The notes beneath the pieces are model-generated. The model had not been told where the DNA came from. It did not search any database and saw only the letters and a list, made by a program, of their open reading frames with translations. A program made the translations under genes and the position numbers. From contig NZ_NNSR01000046.1 in NCBI RefSeq assembly GCF_002834225.1, positions 16,810 to 80,809 of the forward strand: a stretch of 64,000 bases of DNA. Direction: 5' to 3'. The first letter of the stretch is position 1; every line of letters starts with the position of its first letter. This document shows, in pieces, positions 18,575 through 28,338 of this stretch. Source of the DNA: Ruminococcus bromii. GTDB taxonomy: Bacteria > Bacillota > Clostridia > Oscillospirales > Acutalibacteraceae.

Positions 18575-21500
18575 TTAACCGAGTGTAACCTGCTCAGCGA
18601 TTGGAGCGTTGGGGTTAGTGTCAGGGTTATCTGTGTAGAATGTAAGGTATGTACCGCCCGTAACAGCAGAGTCATCAATTACAATCCACATTTCGTTATC
18701 TACAAAGCCCTTGTAGTCAATTGTTTGGTTAGTAGCGTTATCGGATACAATTACATTATATGTGCCTGCGCCCTTATATGTGAAGCTGTAATCAAACCAA
18801 CCGTTTTCACCTTCAGTCATAGGATCGCCCGGCCACTCTGTCATAAAGTTGCCTGAGTCTGCGCCCTTGAGGTCTGAACCCCATATCCAGAGATATGGCG
18901 TCCATGTAAGTGAACCGTTGTGCTTTACGTGAAGTGTGATGTCAAGGCTTGAAGCGATGTAGTAATAGTTTACCTCAGCATCACCGTAAGGAATTAAGCC
19001 CGACTGATTTTCCGGCATTCTGTCAGGATCAACAGCGTAGCCGACAACCTTGAATGCCTTTGAATCATATGTGCTGCCTACTTTGCCTGAGAATACGATT
19101 GAATCGGTAAGCTTCTGCTGTTTTCCGTCAGCGTCCGTGTAATAGTAATTTGCTGTTACCTTACCCGAAGAAACAGGTATGCCAACGATAAACTTCATAA
19201 GCATTGTTGTATCTTCAACGCTTACTTTGTTGTCATAGTTGAGGTCAAGTGCCGACTGATCAACTGTAGGAGTTTCAATCTTAAGGATATACTTCTGAAG
19301 AAGTGTAGCATCCATTACATTAACTTTGCCGTCACCGTTAAAGTCAGCATTTATGATAGACTCGGGAACATAGTCTGCGTAGTAGTATGTAACCTCCTGC
19401 ATATCAGAAGTATAATTGCCCTCTGCATTTCCTTCAATACGGCTTACGGTGTATGTATCGGGAACAACTGCGCTTGGAACTGTTACATAACCTGAACCTA
19501 CAGTGCCCTGAAGGATTACAGAATCTTCAAGCTTTTTGCCTGTTGCTTCGTAAACATAGTTGACCTTAACCTTACCGTTTGAAGATTTGATGCCTGCCGA
19601 CTCATAGCCTGCCTTGTCAACAGCTACGATAGCCGAACGAGCAGGAACTGTGAATGTTGAGCCTGTCACCTCGCCGAGTGAGTCAAGACCTGCTGTTTCA
19701 CCGTTAGCGATAACAACCCAATCTGTTACGGATGTATCCGAAAGTGTTACATCTGCAGCTGTGGTTGCACTGTTATAAATAACAGCCATCTTGTTCCATT
19801 CACCCTCAACATCGTTCTGAATTGTGAATGAAATCTGATTTGTTGAAGCAGAAACCTTTTTTGTGAATGTGTATTTGTCAGCATATGAATTATCCATAGC
19901 TGTGAGAGGCGAGAATGCTGACTTAATCTGCATCATACCCTTGTAGTAAGAAACTACATCGGCATAGTCAACAACATTCTGCCATTTAATCATATTAAGG
20001 TCGGCTGCCGACTTGTAGCTGTTTGTGTCACCGTCTTTTGAACGAGCCATTTCTTCACCGGCAAGTGTGAATGAAATACCCTGTGATGTGTAGATAATTG
20101 CACTTGCAAGCCTGTTCATCTTAACAGCCTCGGAATTTCTCTCTCCGTAGTCTGCCAGACCTGTTGACGCAATAATCTGATCGTAAAGTGTTGCATTATC
20201 ATGACACGAATCATAGGTTACGCACTGTGAAGGAGCCTGAGCCTTCCACTTGTATGTACCTGAGCTGTTAGCACGAACACCGTAGCTTACACCCTTTGCG
20301 GATGACTTTGAGCCCTGTATAAAACCAACATTGTTGATTTCCATTGCACTGCCCTTTATACCGTCACGGATGCCGTCATTGAAGATAGCTATTCTGTCGC
20401 TGAGTCTTGACGCATTAGCCTGTGTTGCAGGATAGAATTTTGTGCCTGAGCAAGTGTTAGTCGGGTGGTAGGAGTCACCGCCGGCCCAGCCTTCACCCCA
20501 CATTGTGATTCGTGGGTCAATTTGGTCAAGCGCTTCTCTTGCCATATTCATTGTTTCAACATCCATAAGACCCATAAGGTCAAAACGGAAGCCGTCAACA
20601 TGATATTCGTTTACCCAATACTTGAGTGAATCAATAACATACTTTCTGTACATTGCACGCTCTGTTGCACCTTCGTTGCCGCAACCCGAACCGTCTGAGA
20701 ATTTACCTGTTGTTTTCATTCTGTAGTAGTAGTTAGGAACTGTGTACTGGAAGCATGAATCAGTTGAATAAGTATGGTTGTAAACAACATCCATTACAAC
20801 AGAAATGCCGGCGTCATGGAGAGCCTTAATCATTTCCTTGCATTCTTTGATTCTTACTTTACCGTCATACGGATTTGAAGAATACGAGCCCTCCGGAACA
20901 TTGTAGTTTGTCGGATCATAACCCCAGTTAAACTGAGAATCATCGCCTGCCTCATTTACTGACTGGAAGTCATAGAACGGGTTAAGCTGTACTGTTGTTA
21001 CACCAAGTTCCTTGAGGTAATCAATACAGGTTGAAACCTTGCCCTCGCCGTTAAGAGTTGTACCTGATTCTGTGAAAGCAAGGTACTTGCCTCTGTTAGC
21101 ATCGCTTACGCCCGAAGCCTTGTCATAAGAAAAGTCCTTGATATGGAGTTCCCATACTGATGACTTTGTTGATTTGTCAAGAAGAACATGGTTATCGTTT
21201 GACCAGCCCTCAGGATCTGTATCGTCAAGATCAACAATCATTGAGCGCTTGCCGTTTACGCCTGTTGCCGTTGAGTATACATCCTGTGTTTCATAAGTCT
21301 TTGTTGCATCTGAACCGATGTGTGTTGTGTCTGTTGTTGTGACTGAGTATGTGTAATAATAATCCTTCCATTCGCCGGTGAGTGTAATCGTCCAAACACC
21401 GTTCCACTCACCTTCAACGAGCATTTTTTCAAGTGTGTAGCTGGCAACTTTAGATGCACCCTGCTCGTCATCCGAACCTTTTGTAAAGATATTGAGCTTA

Positions 21501-21754
21501 ACACCGGTTGCTGTCGGTGACCAAACCTTGAATGTTGTAGCACCTTTTGTGTAAGTAACACCAAGATCATTGCCGGAATAAGCATACTGAGCGTCAATAT
21601 CTTCAGCAGCCTTTGTGTAAGAATTGTCTCTTGCGTAGTCGCTTGAAACTGCCGAACTGTCATCGGCTGTTGCGGCAAAGCTTGACACAACCGCTGTTGA
21701 GGCAAGCATGCACGCTGCAAGAACTGCAGAAACAATTTTCTTCGTAGTTCTCAT
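18575..21754 (-). CDS. pulA: Secreted type I pullulanase with dockerin, MucBP and CBM26-like modules
   Basis: Debranches starch and pullulan at alpha-1,6 bonds outside the cell. 1059 residues: signal peptide 1-30; CBM48-like N-terminal module; GH13 subfamily 14 catalytic domain with the type I pullulanase signature FNWGYDPTNYNVPEGSY, nucleophile Asp392 (DGFRFDL), acid/base Glu421 (WGEGW) and Asp519 (SCHDN). Then a MucBP-like repeat (~725-793), a two-repeat dockerin (~795-860, FNGDGKVNVMDATLLQKYIL and LNYDNKVSVEDTTMLMKFIV), a second MucBP-like repeat (~865-935) and a CBM26-like starch-binding module (~937-1045; PYLWIWG, WPGDPM, NGWFDYSF). The dockerin implies docking onto a cohesin scaffold, as in the R. 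bromii amylosome. Probably transcribed with the upstream pullulanase. Confidence 0.93.
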   Translation of the reverse strand: MRTTKKIVSAVLAACMLASTAVVSSFAATADDSSAVSSDYARDNSYTKAAEDIDAQYAYSGNDLGVTYTKGATTFKVWSPTATGVKLNIFTKGSDDEQGASKVASYTLEKMLVEGEWNGVWTITLTGEWKDYYYTYSVTTTDTTHIGSDATKTYETQDVYSTATGVNGKRSMIVDLDDTDPEGWSNDNHVLLDKSTKSSVWELHIKDFSYDKASGVSDANRGKYLAFTESGTTLNGEGKVSTCIDYLKELGVTTVQLNPFYDFQSVNEAGDDSQFNWGYDPTNYNVPEGSYSSNPYDGKVRIKECKEMIKALHDAGISVVMDVVYNHTYSTDSCFQYTVPNYYYRMKTTGKFSDGSGCGNEGATERAMYRKYVIDSLKYWVNEYHVDGFRFDLMGLMDVETMNMAREALDQIDPRITMWGEGWAGGDSYHPTNTCSGTKFYPATQANASRLSDRIAIFNDGIRDGIKGSAMEINNVGFIQGSKSSAKGVSYGVRANSSGTYKWKAQAPSQCVTYDSCHDNATLYDQIIASTGLADYGERNSEAVKMNRLASAIIYTSQGISFTLAGEEMARSKDGDTNSYKSAADLNMIKWQNVVDYADVVSYYKGMMQIKSAFSPLTAMDNSYADKYTFTKKVSASTNQISFTIQNDVEGEWNKMAVIYNSATTAADVTLSDTSVTDWVVIANGETAGLDSLGEVTGSTFTVPARSAIVAVDKAGYESAGIKSSNGKVKVNYVYEATGKKLEDSVILQGTVGSGYVTVPSAVVPDTYTVSRIEGNAEGNYTSDMQEVTYYYADYVPESIINADFNGDGKVNVMDATLLQKYILKIETPTVDQSALDLNYDNKVSVEDTTMLMKFIVGIPVSSGKVTANYYYTDADGKQQKLTDSIVFSGKVGSTYDSKAFKVVGYAVDPDRMPENQSGLIPYGDAEVNYYYIASSLDITLHVKHNGSLTWTPYLWIWGSDLKGADSGNFMTEWPGDPMTEGENGWFDYSFTYKGAGTYNVIVSDNATNQTIDYKGFVDNEMWIVIDDSAVTGGTYLTFYTDNPDTNPNAPIAEQVTLG

Positions 21755-21820
21755 AGATAATATTCCTCCTTATTAATTCTTATAATCTATTCCGTCAGCA
21801 AACGGAAATAACTACCCTAA

Positions 21821-24682
21821 TCAGTCCTCTTCAATGTCAAGATCAGCCATAAGACGCTTTTTGCGCTTAACAGAAGAGTAAACCGTTGATGCGGCACAAA
21901 GTGCAATTATAAGTCCTGTGCCGACATATACAAACGGAAGCATTTGCTTGAGCGGATCGGGATTTGACGAATAGCTGAACACCACATTTATTTCACCCGA
22001 TTTGAATGTTCCGTTTGCCTTTTCCGGAACGCTTACAAGCTCTTTTTCCTCATATGTATTTTGAGAGAGTGAATAAGCCTGTCCTTCAACACCTGTGATT
22101 GTCTTCGTATCAAGAATCTTGCCCGAATCATCCATATAAATGGCGTTGACTCTGCAAACTGTCTTGTCCTCATCATCTGTAACACGGGTATATTTGTATG
22201 TAACGGTCTTGCTTGCGGAATCAAGCTTGCCTGCACCGTTTGTCGGAAGGTCGTCAAGAACAAGCTTGTAATTCTTGATGGAAGGAAGGTCGGGAGTATA
22301 GTACTGCTCTCCCCTTCTGTTTCTCACAAGATAAGAATCTTCAATTTCCGTATTATTTGTTTCATCAACAAACTTTACCGTAACCGTTGACATCTCGCCG
22401 TCATATTCTTCAACATAAACCTTTGCGTGACCAATCTGGTCGGTAAACACTCCCTTGCTTTCGCCCTCGGTTTTCTTTACATCATAGCTTAGAGTAGACG
22501 CAAGATTTGTTATATCGTAGCTTGTTCCGAGCTCGCCCGTGAGCGTCTGCGACTTTATGAGCTTTTCGGTTTTGTTGTCATAATAATCAATTACAACTGC
22601 GCCCTCATCATCCATAATTCCGGCAGAATCGTAGCTTTTTGTGTCAACCATAATAACGGCTGAATGAGCCTCAACCTTTACGCTGTTTGTAACATTCTTT
22701 ATGTTGCGAAGTCCCGCTGTCTTGTTATCTGCAAGGACAACCCAGTCGCCTTTTGCGTTTACATTCTGTGCAGAATCCGAGCCGTTGAATATTACGCACA
22801 TCTTATTCCATTTTCCGCTCTCTGTGTTATTGATTGTATAACCTGTAACACCCTTAGGAACATCGGAAAGGTATGCAAGGCTGTTGGCTGTCGCAGCAGT
22901 AGAATCCGAGAATGCCGCAAAAGCGTCACGGATTTTATAAAGTCCTCTGTAATATTCAATTACATCGGAATAGAGATCAATATTCTCCCAGTCAAGCTGA
23001 TTTTCCTTTCTGCTTGACGCATAGCTGTTTTCATCACCGTCTTTACTGCGACAAAACTCCTCACCGCCGAGTGAGAACGGAATGCCCTGAGAAGTCATAA
23101 CAATTGCCGCAGAAAGCTTGTTCATTGCAACAAGATCTTCATATCTCCTGCGATATTTACCGTCGGCACCGTAAACCGAACCGACAAGCTTATCGTAAAG
23201 GCAAAGGTTATCGTGACACGACGCATATGTTACGCACTGTGACGGAGCATTTGCCCAGCCGGTTGTTGTGTCACTCTGACCTGCAATGCCTATTTTAAGA
23301 TTAGCTCTGTTAGAACCGTTCTGAATAAATGCACCGTCCGTACCTCCTGTGCTGCCCTTGATTGCATCACGGATTGTATCGTCAAACGCACCGATGCGGT
23401 CGCTCAACTGCTTGAGATTTTTCTGACTTGCCAATAATGTGCCTTCGTCACAATTGGTTGCCATATCCCACGCTTCACCGTACATAAGAATCTGCCTGCC
23501 GCTGCCGTCTGCATAAAGATTGTCGAGAGCGGTACGAATTGAATTCATAGTTGTTACATCATGAAGTCCCATAAGGTCAAAGCGGAAACCGTCAATGTGA
23601 TATTCGCTTGCCCAATATGTAACGGAATCAATCATATACTTTCTGAACATAAGATGTTCGCTTGCTGTATCGTTTGAACAGCCCGAGCCGTTCGAGAATG
23701 TTCCGTCATTGTTCATTCTGTAGTAATAATTCGGAACTGTTCTCTGAAGCCAAGAATCAGAGGTGTAGGTGTGGTTATAGACAACATCCATAATTACGCC
23801 GATTCCGGCATTATGAAGTGCCTGAATCATCTGCTTACATTCCTTGATTCTCACTTCGCCTTTTTTTGGATTTGTAGAATAAGAACCCTCGGGACAGTTG
23901 TAGTTGACGGGATCATAGCCCCAGTTGTACTGGTCCATAATGTTCTTGCTCTCATCAACCGAACCGAAATCATAGAACGGCATAATCTGAACATACTTTA
24001 CACCGAGCTTTTTAAGATAGTCAATGCAGGTTGAAGACGCTCCCTGAACACCGTTGACTGTTGTGCCTCCTTCGGTAAAGGCGAGAAATTTTCCCCGATT
24101 GGCTTCACTGACACCGCTTGATTCCGATGAAGAAAAGTCGGCTACAGAGATCTCCCACACAGACGCATCGGTCTGGTTTTGAACAAGCACATGCTTATCG
24201 TTTTCCCAACCATCGGGATTGGTTGTACTTAAATCGACAACCATTGAGCGTTGACCGTTCACACCGCAAGCCTTTGCATAAACATCGGCTGTTTCTTTAG
24301 TTGTTTTTCCGTGTGTAACGGAATATGTGTAATATTTGTTAAGCAGGTCACCGTTAATTGTAACAGACCACACGCCTGTTGTTTTGTCAAGCGTCATAGC
24401 TCTTGACATTATAGAACCTGCATCTCCCTCATTATCACTGCCGTGTTCAAAAATATTCACACGAACAGACGCCGCATTAGGCGACCATACCTTGAAGGTC
24501 GTTGCCTTTTTTGAGTAAGAAGCTCCCAAATCATTACCTGAATATGCCGACTTATCCAGATTTGCAGCATATGCCTGATAATCTGTTACAGTTTTCTTTT
24601 CCGCTGCCGAAACATTAGCCGCACACATTCCCGTAATCATCATAGCTGTCATTACTCCTGCCAATAATCTTTTTAGAAACAA
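21821..24682 (-). CDS. pulA: Membrane-anchored type I pullulanase
   Basis: Second alpha-1,6-debranching enzyme, 953 residues. Signal peptide 1-26; CBM48-like module; GH13_14 domain with YNWGYDPVNYNCPEGSY, nucleophile Asp369 (DGFRFDL), acid/base Glu403 (YGEAWD) and Asp491 (SCHDN). The C-terminal ~230 residues are three MucBP-like repeats, then one TM segment (~918-937) and a basic tail VKRKKR ending in acidic residues, so it stays on the membrane instead of docking. The start is TTG at 24682, with AGGAGG nine bases upstream and no better ATG. Only 66 bases without a strong terminator separate it from the dockerin pullulanase, suggesting an operon. Confidence 0.92.
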   Translation of the reverse strand: MFLKRLLAGVMTAMMITGMCAANVSAAEKKTVTDYQAYAANLDKSAYSGNDLGASYSKKATTFKVWSPNAASVRVNIFEHGSDNEGDAGSIMSRAMTLDKTTGVWSVTINGDLLNKYYTYSVTHGKTTKETADVYAKACGVNGQRSMVVDLSTTNPDGWENDKHVLVQNQTDASVWEISVADFSSSESSGVSEANRGKFLAFTEGGTTVNGVQGASSTCIDYLKKLGVKYVQIMPFYDFGSVDESKNIMDQYNWGYDPVNYNCPEGSYSTNPKKGEVRIKECKQMIQALHNAGIGVIMDVVYNHTYTSDSWLQRTVPNYYYRMNNDGTFSNGSGCSNDTASEHLMFRKYMIDSVTYWASEYHIDGFRFDLMGLHDVTTMNSIRTALDNLYADGSGRQILMYGEAWDMATNCDEGTLLASQKNLKQLSDRIGAFDDTIRDAIKGSTGGTDGAFIQNGSNRANLKIGIAGQSDTTTGWANAPSQCVTYASCHDNLCLYDKLVGSVYGADGKYRRRYEDLVAMNKLSAAIVMTSQGIPFSLGGEEFCRSKDGDENSYASSRKENQLDWENIDLYSDVIEYYRGLYKIRDAFAAFSDSTAATANSLAYLSDVPKGVTGYTINNTESGKWNKMCVIFNGSDSAQNVNAKGDWVVLADNKTAGLRNIKNVTNSVKVEAHSAVIMVDTKSYDSAGIMDDEGAVVIDYYDNKTEKLIKSQTLTGELGTSYDITNLASTLSYDVKKTEGESKGVFTDQIGHAKVYVEEYDGEMSTVTVKFVDETNNTEIEDSYLVRNRRGEQYYTPDLPSIKNYKLVLDDLPTNGAGKLDSASKTVTYKYTRVTDDEDKTVCRVNAIYMDDSGKILDTKTITGVEGQAYSLSQNTYEEKELVSVPEKANGTFKSGEINVVFSYSSNPDPLKQMLPFVYVGTGLIIALCAASTVYSSVKRKKRLMADLDIEED

Positions 24683-25036
24683 TCAAAAATGCCTCCTGAC
24701 TTATTCGGATATGAGCAAAACAAAGGTTACAATCAGCACTGTTTTACAATAGTCCGTACGAATTCCAATGTTAGCATTTCATTAGTTAATTTTATCATAT
24801 AAGGCAATATATTTTAATTCCGATTAAGAATATAGCAATTGATAAAGGCTTTATTGTTGTAGAATTTTCTTTGACAAATATATGCAATATGCTGAATTTC
24901 TAAAAGTTTATTTTTAAATTTATATTAAGCAAAGAAAAATCTGTCAAAAAAATACAATTTGGCAATTAAATTTACATAGTAATAAAATTTTGTTCTTAAA
25001 AGACAAACACCCCAACCTCGGTCGGGGTGAAATCTG
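24683..25036. other. Intergenic region between eno and the pullulanase operon
   Basis: 354 bases, very AT-rich. It holds the eno terminator at its left end and must hold the pullulanase promoter on the minus strand, but none of the candidates there (for example TTGTCA with ATAAAG at 17 bases) is convincing. No CcpA-type cre box or small gene was recognised. Confidence 0.4.
25008..25029 (-). terminator. Terminator after eno
   Basis: Hairpin with arms CACCCC (25008-25013) and GGGGTG (25024-25029), extended by partial pairing in the loop, followed on the minus strand by TTTGTCTTTT; 8 bases after the stop. Confidence 0.7.
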
Positions 25037-26293
25037 TTATATTCCGTAGGTTGAAGTGTTGACAATTGCACTCTCAATCCGAAGAAGTCTGTTATATTTT
25101 GCAACTCTGTCGGTTCTGCACGGAGCACCTGTTTTTATCTGTCCCGAATTAACCGCAACGGCAATATCCGCAATGGTTGTGTCCTCCGTTTCACCGCTTC
25201 TGTGTGAAATAATCGTGCGATAACCTGCCTTGTGAGCCGTGTCAATTGCATCAAGCGTTTCCGTTAGAGTGCCAATCTGATTTATCTTAATCAAAATCGC
25301 GTTGCCTGCTCCGAGCTCTATGCCTTTTTTAAGTCTTTTTGTATTTGTAACAAACAAATCATCGCCGACAAGCTGAACTTTGTTGCCGATTTTTGAAGTA
25401 ATATTCTGCCAACCGTCCCAGTCGTGTTCGGAAAGCGGATCTTCAAGCGAGATAATCGGATAATCAGAACAGAGCTTGTTAAAATAATTTATAAGTTCGT
25501 CACTTGAAAGTGAATCGCCTCTCTTTGGAAGAATATATTTTCCGTCGGAATACCATTCGGAAGATGCGGCATCAAGCGCAATTTTAATTTCATCAGTAGT
25601 ATAACCGGATTTCTCAATTGCCTCTATGATATATTCAATTGCTTCCCTGTCGCTGTCAAGGCTCGGTGCATAACCGCCCTCATCACCTACACCTGTTGAC
25701 ATATTATTCTCTTTTAGAATTTTACCGAGTGTATGGTAGATTTCACAGCACTGCATAAGTCCCTCTGAAAAGCATCTTGCGCCTACAGGCATTATCATAA
25801 ACTCCTGAATATCAATATTGTTTGACGCATGAGCGCCGCCGTTGAGAATATTCATCATTGGAACAGGCATTCTGACCGCATATGTTCCGCCGATATAACG
25901 GAATAACGGCAGTCTGAGATTCTTTGCCGCTGCCTTTGCACAGGCAAGCGATACGGCAAGAATAGCGTTTGCACCGAGAAGCTCCTTATTTTCCGTGCCG
26001 TCAAGTTCAATCATTTTGCTGTCGATTGCGCACTGGTCAAAAGGTGAGTCGCAACAAAGATTAGGCGAAATTATGCTGTTGATATTTTCAACGGCTCTCT
26101 GCACACCTTTGCCGAGATAGCGTTTTTCACCGTCACGAAGTTCAACCGCCTCAAATTCGCCTGTTGAAGCACCCGAAGGGACAGACGCTTTTGCAAAGGT
26201 TCCGTCAGAAAGTCCAACCTCCGCCTCAACCGTGGGATTTCCTCTTGAATCTATTATTTCTCTGCCGATTATTCTGTCTATTTTTATTTCCAT
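25037..26293 (-). CDS. eno: Enolase (phosphopyruvate hydratase)
   Basis: Interconverts 2-phosphoglycerate and phosphoenolpyruvate in glycolysis. 418 residues. Diagnostic stretches are [13 protein letters not shown] at the N-terminus, [15 protein letters not shown], the mobile loop [16 protein letters not shown], metal ligands in [16 protein letters not shown] and LVGDDLF, and the catalytic Lys region [11 protein letters not shown] followed by [14 protein letters not shown]. Slightly short at the C-terminus (usual 425-435) but with all active-site segments. GAGAGG precedes the ATG. Monocistronic, closed by its own terminator. Confidence 0.97.
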   Translation of the reverse strand: MEIKIDRIIGREIIDSRGNPTVEAEVGLSDGTFAKASVPSGASTGEFEAVELRDGEKRYLGKGVQRAVENINSIISPNLCCDSPFDQCAIDSKMIELDGTENKELLGANAILAVSLACAKAAAKNLRLPLFRYIGGTYAVRMPVPMMNILNGGAHASNNIDIQEFMIMPVGARCFSEGLMQCCEIYHTLGKILKENNMSTGVGDEGGYAPSLDSDREAIEYIIEAIEKSGYTTDEIKIALDAASSEWYSDGKYILPKRGDSLSSDELINYFNKLCSDYPIISLEDPLSEHDWDGWQNITSKIGNKVQLVGDDLFVTNTKRLKKGIELGAGNAILIKINQIGTLTETLDAIDTAHKAGYRTIISHRSGETEDTTIADIAVAVNSGQIKTGAPCRTDRVAKYNRLLRIESAIVNTSTYGI

Positions 26294-26471
26294 TTATATG
26301 CCCTCTCGTATTGAAATTTTAAAACATAAACCTTTTTCAGATATTTTTAATCTGAGCAACGCTGTGTTTCGTCTGCATTGTTATTTTTCCGTACACGGTT
26401 TATTTTATGCAGGAGTAACGCATTTTTGTCACAGGCATATATTGTTACTATGAAAAGCAAGGAGGACAGAT

Positions 26472-26777
26472 ATGGAAATGGTTCAGTACACCGTTCGTCC
26501 CGGCAATACGCTTTTTGGCATTGCGCAGTTCTTTCAGACAACGGTGAATGATATATTAAAATACAACAACATTCAAACTCCTGACGCTATTTTTGTAGGT
26601 CAGGTTCTTACGGTTCCCGCCGGTAGTGCGGAAACGCAGTATCATGTTGCCCGTCCGGGTGATTCGCTGTGGATAATTGCACAAATGCACGGAACAACCG
26701 TTGACAATCTTTCACGGCTTAACGGACTTTCAAATCCGAATGTGATTTATCCGGGACAGATTATAAAGGTTAGATGA
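26472..26777 (+). CDS. Small protein of two LysM domains
   Basis: 101 residues made of two LysM repeats (about 4-48 and 56-100), each with a start like YTVRPGNTLFGIA or YHVARPGDSLWIIA, N-rich middle and end VGQVLTVP or PGQIIKVR. LysM modules bind N-acetylglucosamine polymers such as peptidoglycan. There is no signal peptide, TM segment or catalytic domain, so it may act inside the cell, coat a spore, or be exported by another path. AAGGAGG lies upstream of the ATG. Single gene with a terminator immediately after. Confidence 0.85.
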   Translation: MEMVQYTVRPGNTLFGIAQFFQTTVNDILKYNNIQTPDAIFVGQVLTVPAGSAETQYHVARPGDSLWIIAQMHGTTVDNLSRLNGLSNPNVIYPGQIIKVR

Positions 26778-26780
26778 CAA

Positions 26781-26817
26781 AAAAGGACAGCTTCGGATTA
26801 AAAGCTGTCCTTTTAAA
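26781..26817. terminator. Bidirectional terminator between the LysM gene and the metallopeptidase gene
   Basis: 13-bp stem with A-rich left and T-rich right flanks (26781-26793 and 26802-26814, core GGACAGCTT), able to end transcripts from both convergent genes. Confidence 0.85.
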
Positions 26818-26828
26818 ATTTCATTTGA

Positions 26829-27200
26829 TTATTTTCCGTGTTTTCTAAGGTAATCATCAATCTGATTTTTGTCATAAATTCCGAGGTCATCGCAGCCTGC
26901 AAGATATTCGTTATGATGGCGAACCTCGTGATGAAGTATTTCAACAAGCTTATTTCGGTATTCCTCTTTATCAAGAGTGCCGTAAACCCTGTTGATTGAA
27001 CCGTAGTAAAACACAATGGCGTTGCCCAGAGAATTGCGTATGTACTCACCCAAAATGAACAAATCATTGTGAAGAGCTTTCGGATGAACCTTTGACTGCG
27101 GAAGAAGCGAAATTCCTCCGTTTAAATCTCTGTATAATTCATAAGGCATTGAGTCCGCAATCTCGTCAAGCATTGCGCCGCACTCATCGAAGGTAATCAT
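26829..27200 (-). CDS. Zincin-like metallopeptidase family protein (DUF1025 type)
   Basis: 123 residues with the zinc motif HHEVRHH (an HExxH variant) near residue 90, the pattern of the small MtfA-unlike 'zincin_1' family (PF06262). Members are cytoplasmic, often encoded near housekeeping genes, and mostly uncharacterised. It follows rpoD with a 13-base gap and no clear ribosome site, so it is probably translated from the dnaG-rpoD message. The terminator at 26781-26817 ends the unit. Confidence 0.8.
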   Translation of the reverse strand: MITFDECGAMLDEIADSMPYELYRDLNGGISLLPQSKVHPKALHNDLFILGEYIRNSLGNAIVFYYGSINRVYGTLDKEEYRNKLVEILHHEVRHHNEYLAGCDDLGIYDKNQIDDYLRKHGK

Positions 27201-27213
27201 AAGCGTTTAACAA

Positions 27214-28323
27214 TCAGTAATCAAGATAATCCTTAAGCTTTCTGCTCCTTGACGGATGGCGGAGCTTGCGGAGAGCCTTTGCTTCAATCTGACGGATACG
27301 CTCACGGGTTACATTGAACTCCTTGCCAACCTCTTCAAGCGTTCTGCTTCTGCCGTCCTCAAGACCGAAACGAAGTTTGAGAACCTTTGCCTCACGGGGA
27401 GTGAGGGTTGAAAGAACATCCGAAAGCTGTTCACGGAGCATTGTGTGTGACGCAGCGTCAGCCGGTGCGGGAGCGTCGTTATCGGGAATAAAGTCGCCAA
27501 GATGGCTGTCTTCCTCCTCACCGATAGGGGTTTCAAGCGAAACAGGCTCCTGAGCGACACGCATAATTTCACGAACCTTGTCAACAGGCATATCAATTTC
27601 AGCGGCAATTTCATCGGCAGACGGCTCGTGACCGTTCTGGTGAAGAAGCTGGCTCTGAACCTTTTTAACCTTGTTGATAGTTTCAACCATATGGACAGGA
27701 ATACGAATTGTACGAGCCTGATCGGCAATGGCACGGGTTATAGCCTGTCTGATCCACCATGTTGCATATGTTGAGAACTTAAAGCCCTTTGTATAGTCAA
27801 ACTTCTCCACAGCTTTGATAAGACCGAGGTTGCCCTCCTGAATAAGGTCGAGAAACTGCATTCCCCTGCCGAGATAACGCTTTGCAATGGAAACAACAAG
27901 ACGAAGGTTTGCTTCCGAAAGTCGCTGTTTTGCGGCAACATCTCCATCGGCAATTCTAATTGCAAGGTTGATTTCTTCGTCAGAAGAAAGGAGCGGAACC
28001 CGTCCGATTTCTTTAAGATAAACCTTTACAGGGTCATCAACGGAAACACTGCCGGTTTCTGCAACAGGTGTGTGTGAGTCGCCGTCTTTGTTTTCATCAA
28101 AGCCAAGGTCAATGTCATCAATTTTAATGTCGCCTGAATCCTCAACAATTTCAATGCCAAGCTGTGCAAGGGAATCGTAAAGCTTTTCAAGCTGTTCGGG
28201 ATCAAAGTCAATTTCTCCGATTGCGTCGAGAATTTCCTGATTGGTAAGCTGACCTTTCTGCTTACCGAGTTCCATAAGATCCCTTACTACCGTTTTCTTA
28301 TCGGGTGTAGCTGCCATACTCAT
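27214..28323 (-). CDS. rpoD: Primary RNA polymerase sigma factor (sigma-A, RpoD)
   Basis: Housekeeping sigma factor, 369 residues. Acidic region 1.1 at the N-terminus; region 1.2 [17 protein letters not shown]; region 2 with [12 protein letters not shown] and the -10 recognition segment [19 protein letters not shown]; region 3 with [10 protein letters not shown]; region 4 with [15 protein letters not shown] and the helix-turn-helix [20 protein letters not shown]. It follows dnaG by 15 bases, the classic dnaG-rpoD arrangement (rpsU is not here). The start may be the first or third codon; both are near an AGGAAAGG ribosome site. Confidence 0.97.
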   Translation of the reverse strand: MSMAATPDKKTVVRDLMELGKQKGQLTNQEILDAIGEIDFDPEQLEKLYDSLAQLGIEIVEDSGDIKIDDIDLGFDENKDGDSHTPVAETGSVSVDDPVKVYLKEIGRVPLLSSDEEINLAIRIADGDVAAKQRLSEANLRLVVSIAKRYLGRGMQFLDLIQEGNLGLIKAVEKFDYTKGFKFSTYATWWIRQAITRAIADQARTIRIPVHMVETINKVKKVQSQLLHQNGHEPSADEIAAEIDMPVDKVREIMRVAQEPVSLETPIGEEEDSHLGDFIPDNDAPAPADAASHTMLREQLSDVLSTLTPREAKVLKLRFGLEDGRSRTLEEVGKEFNVTRERIRQIEAKALRKLRHPSRSRKLKDYLDY

Positions 28324-28338
28324 TTTCCTTTCCTGTGC

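Noticed and set aside
22664..23298. Several plus-strand open frames across the second pullulanase
   Set aside because: They lie antisense to a strongly conserved catalytic domain and lack ribosome sites.
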